This document shows positions 48,149 to 53,315 of a DNA stretch of 53,315 nt, in pieces (within the stretch, counting starts at the first letter, position 1; each line of letters begins with the position of its first letter). Origin of the DNA: Bradyrhizobium elkanii WSM2783 (GTDB lineage Bacteria > Pseudomonadota > Alphaproteobacteria > Rhizobiales > Xanthobacteraceae). The DNA lies in contig NZ_AXAP01000034.1 of NCBI RefSeq assembly GCF_000472865.1, forward strand, positions 1-53,315. Reading direction: 5' to 3'. The notes under the pieces were generated by a model, which worked only from the letters and a program-made list of their open reading frames with translations, had not been told where the DNA came from and made no database searches. A program made the translations under genes and the position numbers.

Positions 48149-48730
48149 ATGGCCATGATCAGCCGCAGAATCTTTGCCGCGGGCGCGGTGGCGGTATTGG
48201 CCGAATCTTCATTCTCCCGGACCTTGCAGGCAGAGCCGGCGATGAGCCGGGTCACCGCCTACGCCTTCTCGTTTCCGGCGCTGCAGGGCGGTGACATCCG
48301 GCTTGCCGAGCATGCTGGCCGTCCGCTCCTGATCGTCAACACCGCCTCGCTCTGTGGCTTCACCCCGCAATATGCCGGGCTGCAGGCGCTGTGGACGGAG
48401 TTCCGCGACCGTGGCCTGGTCATCATCGGCGTCCCCTCCAACGATTTCGGGAGCCAGGAGCCCGGCGGCGCCACCGAAATCGCCGAGACCGCGCATCACC
48501 AATATGGCGTCACCTTCCCAATGGCGGCCAAGGCCGTCGTGAAAGGCCCCAATGCGCATCCCTTCTACAGATGGGCTGCCGAGGCGCGTCCGAAGGATGT
48601 CCCGCGCTGGAACTTTCACAAATATCTGATCGGCCGCGACGGCTACATCGCCGACGTCTTCCCTGAGTCGGTTGCGCCGGAGGACACGAGGGTCAAGACC
48701 ACCATCGCCCGGGCGCTGGCGGCGGCCTGA
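48149..48730 (+). CDS. Glutathione peroxidase family protein, probably exported
   Basis: The 193-residue protein has the glutathione-peroxidase fold with peroxidatic Cys69 (NTASLCGFT), Gln103 (NDFGSQEPG) and Trp154-Asn155 (PRWNFHKYL), the full catalytic tetrad. It reduces peroxides with thioredoxin or glutathione. Unusually, the N-terminus (ISRRIFAAGAVAVLAESSFS) has a twin Arg before a hydrophobic stretch, which suggests export by Tat or an anchor; most bacterial family members are cytoplasmic. ATG 48149 and ATG 48155 are both possible. Confidence 0.85.
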   Translation: MAMISRRIFAAGAVAVLAESSFSRTLQAEPAMSRVTAYAFSFPALQGGDIRLAEHAGRPLLIVNTASLCGFTPQYAGLQALWTEFRDRGLVIIGVPSNDFGSQEPGGATEIAETAHHQYGVTFPMAAKAVVKGPNAHPFYRWAAEARPKDVPRWNFHKYLIGRDGYIADVFPESVAPEDTRVKTTIARALAAA

Positions 48731-48875
48731 TCCCCTGCAATTTACCTGTGCAGGAAGTCGGCCTCCGTTGCATTGGCGGGGTGTGACCATCTAGGCTACT
48801 ATTAGTTGGGGTGGGCGGCAGTTCGAGCGGGCTTTGGATACCTCCACCCGCACGATAGCTCTAGGGAACACAGCC

Positions 48876-49877
48876 ATGCGCATTGCGGCAGGTCTGATTT
48901 TGGCGGGCGCAGTTTCGCTGCTCTCGTCCACCGCGGTTTGGTCGCAGACTCCCCCAATGGTCAAAGGTGCTCCCGTCGCCAAAGGCGCGAACGCCGCTCC
49001 GGCGCCCGCGCAGCAGGCGGCCACTCCGCAGGCGGCGCCTGCGCCGGTTCCGGCGGCCGCCCCCGCACAGCCACCGCAGCCAGCACGCGCCGCTTGCAAC
49101 AATCCGAACGCGCTCGGCGTCGGCCGCACGGTCGAGATCGACACGACAGGCGGACCCGGCTTCGGCTTCGAGCATTTCAAGCAGCTGGACTTCCTGCGCG
49201 ACCACGAGGTGGTCCTCACCTTCGACGACGGCCCGTGGCCGAACAACACGCCCGCCGTGCTGAAGGCGCTGGCGGACGAATGCACCACCGGCATCTTCTT
49301 CCCGATCGGCAAGCACGCGACCTACCATCCCGAGATCCTCAAGCAGGTTTACAACGCCGGCCACACCGTCGGCGCGCACACCTGGTCGCATGCCAACCTG
49401 AACAACAAGAAGCTGACTGAAGACCAGCGCAAGGACGAGATCGAGAAGGGCTTCGCCGCGGTCAAATGGGCGCTCGGCGTCTCGCCTTCACCGTTCTTCC
49501 GCTTCCCGGCGCTGCAGCATCCGCCCGAAATGGTGACCTATCTCGGCACCCGCAACGTCGCCATCTTCTCCTGCGACCTCGACTCGTTCGACTTCAAGGC
49601 GAGCAAGCCGCAGACGGTGATCGAGACCGTGATGAAGAAGGTCGACAAGCTCGGCAAGGGCATCATCCTGATGCACGACTTCCAGAAGCACACCGCCGAA
49701 GCCCTGCCCGAATTGTTGAGCCGGCTGAAGGCCGGCGGCTACAAGGTCGTCGCAATGCGCGCCAAATCCCCGGTGCAGGTGCTGCCGAAATATGAGGAAG
49801 AGCTGGCCAAGGACGCCAAGCTGCCGACGGTGAGCGCACGGCCGGTCAACAGCGTCGTGACGACGGTCAACGAATAG
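48876..49877 (+). CDS. Polysaccharide deacetylase (NodB-type)
   Basis: The 333-residue protein has a signal peptide (RIAAGLILAGAVSLLSSTAVWS), an Ala/Pro/Gln-rich linker to about 75, and a NodB-homology domain from about 105 to 300. The metal and catalytic residues are present: VLTFDDGPWPNN with Asp117-Asp118, and HTWSHANL with His168 and His172, and later FRFPALQHPP and ILMHDFQKHT. It removes acetyl groups from a periplasmic glycan such as peptidoglycan or an exopolysaccharide. ATG 48876 begins the signal peptide. The low-complexity linker suggests a wall-spanning position. Confidence 0.8.
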   Translation: MRIAAGLILAGAVSLLSSTAVWSQTPPMVKGAPVAKGANAAPAPAQQAATPQAAPAPVPAAAPAQPPQPARAACNNPNALGVGRTVEIDTTGGPGFGFEHFKQLDFLRDHEVVLTFDDGPWPNNTPAVLKALADECTTGIFFPIGKHATYHPEILKQVYNAGHTVGAHTWSHANLNNKKLTEDQRKDEIEKGFAAVKWALGVSPSPFFRFPALQHPPEMVTYLGTRNVAIFSCDLDSFDFKASKPQTVIETVMKKVDKLGKGIILMHDFQKHTAEALPELLSRLKAGGYKVVAMRAKSPVQVLPKYEEELAKDAKLPTVSARPVNSVVTTVNE

Positions 49878-49891
49878 ACTCCCGAGTCGTC

Positions 49892-50452
49892 GTGCCGGCG
49901 TTGCGTTTCGAAGGCTATGTGATTGTCTCCGCCGATGGCCGGCTGGCGAACGCAAATAATGTGATGCCGAACGAATTGAAATTCGAGGGCGACAAGAGAT
50001 TCTTCTCCGCCGCCCTCGACCGTGCCGACTTGATCGTGCATGGCCGCAATTCCTACGAAGACCAGCCGAACTCGCCACAGCGAAAACGCATCATCGTGAC
50101 GCGCAAGGTGCCCGCCATCGCGGCCGATCCCGCGAATCCGAACGCTACGCTCTGGAATCCCGCCGGCGCTTCGTTCGAGACGGCGAGCGCGCAAGCGGGT
50201 GTCACTTCCGGCACTGTCGCGATCATCGGCGGTCCTTCAGTGTTCGATATGTTCATGGACCGCTACGACACGTTCTGGCTGTCGCAGGCGCCGGGGGTGA
50301 ACCTGCCGGACGGGGAGCCGTGCTTTCCCGGCGTCCCTGCCCGCTCGCCGCAGCAGATCCTTGCATCCCACGGATTGAAGCCGGGCGAGCCGCAAATCCT
50401 CGATGCCAACCAAGGCGTCACCGTCACGCCGTGGCGGCGCGACACAGCGTGA
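49892..50452 (+). CDS. DHFR/RibD-C family reductase
   Basis: The 186-residue protein starts with GTG 49892 and has the RibD C-terminal/DHFR-like fold: RFEGYVIVSADGRLANANNV, ALDRADLIVHGRNSYED, RIIVTRKVPAI and a GTVAIIGGPSVFDMFMDRYD dinucleotide loop with IGG. Such proteins reduce pyrimidine-like or pterin-like substrates with NADPH; this one lacks the RibD deaminase. It lies 14 bp after the deacetylase stop and may be cotranscribed. Substrate unknown. Confidence 0.75.
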   Translation: MPALRFEGYVIVSADGRLANANNVMPNELKFEGDKRFFSAALDRADLIVHGRNSYEDQPNSPQRKRIIVTRKVPAIAADPANPNATLWNPAGASFETASAQAGVTSGTVAIIGGPSVFDMFMDRYDTFWLSQAPGVNLPDGEPCFPGVPARSPQQILASHGLKPGEPQILDANQGVTVTPWRRDTA

Positions 50453-50461
50453 GGCTGCCGC

Positions 50462-50550
50462 AGCCCGGGTGGAAGCGCCAGCGTAACCCGGGGCCGCTCG
50501 CAAATACGGATACCGCCATCCCGGGTTACGCGTTCCGCTCCACCCGGGCT
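50462..50550. repeat. AGCCCGGGTGGA...TCCACCCGGGCT inverted repeat
   Basis: Outer arms AGCCCGGGTGGA (50462-50473) and TCCACCCGGGCT (50539-50550), inner GCGTAACCCGGG / CCCGGGTTACGC. A dispersed repeat between convergent genes, possibly also a terminator. Confidence 0.8.
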
Positions 50551-50559
50551 ACAAGTCTC

Positions 50560-51024
50560 TCACGCATCGCCGTAAGCTGCCTCAGTGCTCCGCGGCGTGC
50601 GGCCGTAGCCGGCGAGGATGAACAGCGCGCCGATGATTGACAGGTTCTTCAGCGCCTCCATCAGCGTGTGGGCGTTGTCAGGCGCCGGCTGATTCCAGAA
50701 ATCGTGGAAGTAGAAGGTCGCGCCGACCACGAGGATGATGAGCAGGATCGAGACGAATCGCACCAGCCAGTTCAATGCGATCATCAGGCCGGCGATGACT
50801 TCGAACACGCCGACCGAAATCGCGATCAATTGCATGATCGGCATTGCCGCCAAGGTTTCAAGCTGGTGCGCATAGGGCGCTGCAATCTCGGGAATGGTGA
50901 TCTTGGCTGCGAAGGAATCCGCGGTCGCCTGGATCGCCAACAGCTTGGTTGCTCCCGAATAGATGAACAGGACGGCGAACAAAACTCGTCCGAAAGCAAT
51001 GAACCCCGGCATGGTCGTCCCCAT
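50560..51024 (-). CDS. DoxX family membrane protein
   Basis: The 154-residue protein has four hydrophobic spans: GFIAFGRVLFAVLFIYSGAT, MPIMQLIAISVGVFEVIAGL, FVSILLIILVVGATFYFHDF and ALKNLSIIGALFILAGYG. The opening LLFxxSGxxKL and the HDFW-like turn fit DoxX, which in other bacteria assists terminal oxidases or redox enzymes in the membrane. It lies alone between repeats. The exact partner is not seen. Confidence 0.8.
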   Translation of the reverse strand: MGTTMPGFIAFGRVLFAVLFIYSGATKLLAIQATADSFAAKITIPEIAAPYAHQLETLAAMPIMQLIAISVGVFEVIAGLMIALNWLVRFVSILLIILVVGATFYFHDFWNQPAPDNAHTLMEALKNLSIIGALFILAGYGRTPRSTEAAYGDA

Positions 51025-51102
51025 TGATCGCAGTCGTAAACCGAGCCCGGAACGATTATGGTCGTTCCGCCTGCCGCGAGCAATTCGAATTCGTCTCCGC
51101 CA

Positions 51103-51176
51103 AGATCATGATCCGATGAATCGGATCATGATCTCATCTTCTTGTTTGAGCAGGAGCTTTTCGGATCATGCTCTAG
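51103..51176. repeat. Composite GATCATGATCC palindromic repeat
   Basis: 51103-51134 is a perfect hairpin (AGATCATGATCCGAT / ATCGGATCATGATCT) and 51143-51176 is half of the GCATGATC unit (TTGTTTGAGCAGGAGCTTTT...GGATCATGCTCTAG). The final CTAG holds the TAG stop of maeB. Confidence 0.75.
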
Positions 51177-53315
51177 CCGAACAAGGTCGGCTGCGCGCGG
51201 CCCGCACGCTCCTGCGCCTCGACCGCGGCTACCGCCGTCATGTTGAGGACACCGCGCGCCGTCACCGACGGCGTGAGGATATGCGCCGGCCGCGCCGGGC
51301 CTATCAGGATCGGGCCGACGGGAAGCGCGTCTCCCAGCGACTTGATCATCTGGTAGGCGATGTTGGCCGCATCGAGATTCGGCATGATCAGGATGTTGGC
51401 CTCGCCTTCCAGCTTCGATCCCGGCAGCACCAGGTCACGCACGGCCTTGGACAGCGCGGTGTCGCCCTGCATCTCGCCGTCGGCCTCGATCTCCGGATGC
51501 TTTTCTTTAAGGAGCTGCGTGGCGCGCCGCATCTTGCGCGAGGATTCGGTGTCGTAGCTACCGAAATCCGAATGCGACACGAACGCGACCCTGGGCTTGA
51601 AGTTGAAGCGCTGGACGTGGATCGCCGCGAGCGAGGCCATCTCCGACAGCTCTTCCGGGCTGGGATTCGGCCGTACCTGCGTATCGGCGATGAAATAGGC
51701 GCCCTTGGTCGAGATCATCAGCGCCAGCGCCGCGTAGTCGCTGACGCCAGGCAGGAAGCCGATGATCTCGCGCACGTGGCGCAGATGGCTCATGTAGCGG
51801 CCCTCGACGCCGCACAGCATGGCATCAGCCTCGCCACGCACCACCGCCAGCGCCGCGATGACAGTGTTGTTTGTGCGCACCACCGTACGCGCCGCATCCG
51901 GCGTCACGCCGCGCCGGCCGGCGACCTCGATATAGGACTGCACATAGGAGCGATAGCGCGGATCGTCCTCGGGATTGATGAGGTCGAAATCCTTGCCGGC
52001 CTGGATCGCAAGGCCGAACCGCTTGATGCGGGCTTCGACCACCGAGGGCCGCCCGACCAGGATCGGCCGCGCCAGCTTCTCTTCCAGCACCACTTGCGTG
52101 GCGCGCAGCACGCGCTCGTCCTCGCCTTCGGCGTAGATCACGCGCACCGGCTGCGTCTTGGCCTTGGCGAACATCGGCTTCATGACGAGGCCGGAGCGGA
52201 AGGCGAAGCGCTCGAGCAGCGCGGTGTATTCGTCGAAATTCTTGATCGGCCGTGTCGCTACGCCCGATTCCATCGCCGCCCTCGCCACCGCCGGCGCAAT
52301 GCGCAGGATCAGGCGCGGGTCGAACGGGCTTGGGATCAGCGAGCCGGGCCCGAAACCCTGCGTCTCACCGGTGTCGTAGCGCGACGCGACCGCATCCGAG
52401 GGCGGATCGCGCGCGAGCTGCGCGATCGCGTCGACCGCCGCATGCTTCATCGCCTCGTTGATCGCGGTCGCACCGACGTCGAGCGCGCCGCGGAAGATGA
52501 AGGGAAAGCACAGGACGTTGTTGACCTGGTTCGGGAAGTCCGAACGTCCCGTGCAGATCATGGCGTCGGGGCGCGCTTTCCGCGCCTCGTCCGGCATGAT
52601 CTCCGGCACCGGGTTGGCGAGCGCCATGATTAGCGGGTTCTCCGCCATCTGCTTTGCCATTTCCGGCTTCAGCACATTCGGCGCCGAGAGGCCGAGGAAA
52701 ATGTCGGCGCCGCCGATCACGTCGGCCAGCACCCGCGCATCCGTGTTCTGCGCGTAGACCGCCTTCCAGCGGTCCATCGAGGTGTTGCGGCCCTCATGGA
52801 CGACGCCGTCAATGTCGCAGACCCAGATGTTCTTGCGCTGCGCCCCCATCGACACCAGCAGATTGAGGCAAGCGATCGCAGCCGCGCCCGCGCCGGAGCA
52901 GACGATCTTCACCTCGGACAGCTTCTTGCCGTTCAGCAGCAGCGCATTGACGATCGCAGCCCCGACGATGATCGCGGTGCCGTGCTGGTCGTCATGGAAG
53001 ACCGGGATCTTCATCCGCTCCTTGAGCTGCGCCTCGATCTCGAAACACTCGGGGCCGCGGATGTCCTCCAGATTGATGCCGCCGAAGGTCGGCTCCAGCG
53101 CCGCCACCGTCTCGACCACGCGCTCGATCGTGTCGGCCTTGATCTCGATGTCGAACACGTCGATGCCGGCGAATTTCTTGAACAGCACCGCCTTGCCTTC
53201 CATCACCGGCTTCGAGGCCAGCGGGCCGATATTGCCGAGCCCAAGCACCGCGGTACCGTTGCTGACCACCGCGACCAGGTTCGCGCGCGCCGTCAGCGAG
53301 GCGGCCTCGGCGGGG
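51173..53315 (-). CDS. maeB: NADP-dependent malic enzyme with phosphotransacetylase-like domain, 5' end outside window
   Basis: The frame is open to the right edge, so the gene start lies beyond 53315; at least 714 codons are present. The malic enzyme part shows NGTAVLGLGNIGPLASKPVM, FDIEIKADTIERVVETVAAL, FHDDQHGTAIIVGAAIVNAL and the Rossmann GAGAAAIACLNLL. From about 52130 downwards comes a C-terminal phosphate acetyltransferase-like domain (PVRVIYAEGEDERVLRATQV, PILVGRPSVVEARIKRFGLA). MaeB decarboxylates malate to pyruvate with NADP; the PTA-like domain regulates it. In rhizobia it feeds symbiotic dicarboxylate metabolism. The TAG stop lies in a dispersed repeat. Confidence 0.9.
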   Translation of the reverse strand, partial: PAEAASLTARANLVAVVSNGTAVLGLGNIGPLASKPVMEGKAVLFKKFAGIDVFDIEIKADTIERVVETVAALEPTFGGINLEDIRGPECFEIEAQLKERMKIPVFHDDQHGTAIIVGAAIVNALLLNGKKLSEVKIVCSGAGAAAIACLNLLVSMGAQRKNIWVCDIDGVVHEGRNTSMDRWKAVYAQNTDARVLADVIGGADIFLGLSAPNVLKPEMAKQMAENPLIMALANPVPEIMPDEARKARPDAMICTGRSDFPNQVNNVLCFPFIFRGALDVGATAINEAMKHAAVDAIAQLARDPPSDAVASRYDTGETQGFGPGSLIPSPFDPRLILRIAPAVARAAMESGVATRPIKNFDEYTALLERFAFRSGLVMKPMFAKAKTQPVRVIYAEGEDERVLRATQVVLEEKLARPILVGRPSVVEARIKRFGLAIQAGKDFDLINPEDDPRYRSYVQSYIEVAGRRGVTPDAARTVVRTNNTVIAALAVVRGEADAMLCGVEGRYMSHLRHVREIIGFLPGVSDYAALALMISTKGAYFIADTQVRPNPSPEELSEMASLAAIHVQRFNFKPRVAFVSHSDFGSYDTESSRKMRRATQLLKEKHPEIEADGEMQGDTALSKAVRDLVLPGSKLEGEANILIMPNLDAANIAYQMIKSLGDALPVGPILIGPARPAHILTPSVTARGVLNMTAVAAVEAQERAGRAQPTLFG

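Noticed and set aside
50963..52633. 556-residue plus-strand frame opposite maeB
   Set aside because: The minus strand encodes an unmistakable malic enzyme; the plus frame is the usual GC shadow.

Overview
The window looks like a chromosomal segment of a Bradyrhizobium-type alphaproteobacterium (order Hyphomicrobiales). The DNA is GC-rich and gene-dense. It carries a eukaryote-type glutamine synthetase II (glnII) facing a DUF2735 gene, several small families frequent in that genus (DUF6894, DUF3551, DUF2312/GapR, DUF2336, GrlR-like), and many of the dispersed palindromic intergenic repeats common in those genomes (GCATGATCCGGAAAA type, CTAGAGCGTTTTC type, CGTCATGCCCCGC type). The genus call rests on family recognition, not on a search. 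I saw no tRNA, rRNA, CRISPR array or intact transposase.

Layout. 1-3.4 kb: a strongly structured intergenic repeat (cut by the left edge), a truncated bluB relic, three small exported proteins and a membrane-anchored coiled-coil protein. 3.5-6.75 kb: a TetR regulator divergent from a three-gene redox/hydrolase operon, with a palindromic operator candidate between them. 6.9-13.3 kb: gapR, serA, a DUF2306 membrane protein and many small secreted or DUF6894 proteins. 13.3-18 kb: repeats, then envelope genes (rlpA, an L,D-transpeptidase, a second coiled-coil anchor). 18-25.2 kb: an FMN reductase, a chemoreceptor, a PsiF-repeat protein, an AraC regulator, and a compact run of DUF2336, PilZ, a 63-aa protein and HD-GYP that looks like a cyclic-di-GMP module. 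25.2-32.2 kb: an ABC-F ATPase, a cytochrome c-like protein, a three-gene operon (duplicated-domain GrlR-like, leaderless ModA-like, Sel1 repeat), then glnII with a sigma-54 promoter and DUF2735. 32.2-38.8 kb: an MliC-like lysozyme inhibitor, a Cys-phosphatase, an SGNH hydrolase, a dihydropteridine-reductase-like SDR, the second GrlR-like paralogue, a DUF2161 nuclease-fold protein, a GNAT and a thioesterase. 38.9-46 kb: a leaderless BtuF-like protein, an M20 deacylase, a divergent pair of a PNPOx-like flavoprotein and a MocR regulator, small membrane/secreted proteins, and creA. 46-53.3 kb: a large L,D-transpeptidase, a glutathione peroxidase, a NodB-type deacetylase, a DHFR-like reductase, DoxX, and the malic enzyme maeB running off the right edge.

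Themes. Cell-envelope remodelling recurs (rlpA, two L,D-transpeptidases, a polysaccharide deacetylase, an MliC-like inhibitor, two coiled-coil anchors). Central nitrogen/carbon metabolism is represented by glnII, serA and maeB. Divergent regulator/target pairs (TetR-oxidoreductase, MocR-PNPOx) are the clearest regulatory units. The least explained items are the two 235-aa internally duplicated GrlR-like proteins, the DUF2336-PilZ-HD-GYP run, the structured repeat at the left edge, and dispersed repeats whose terminal CTAG supplies stop codons to neighbouring genes. All functions are read from sequence motifs and family knowledge; no database search was run.
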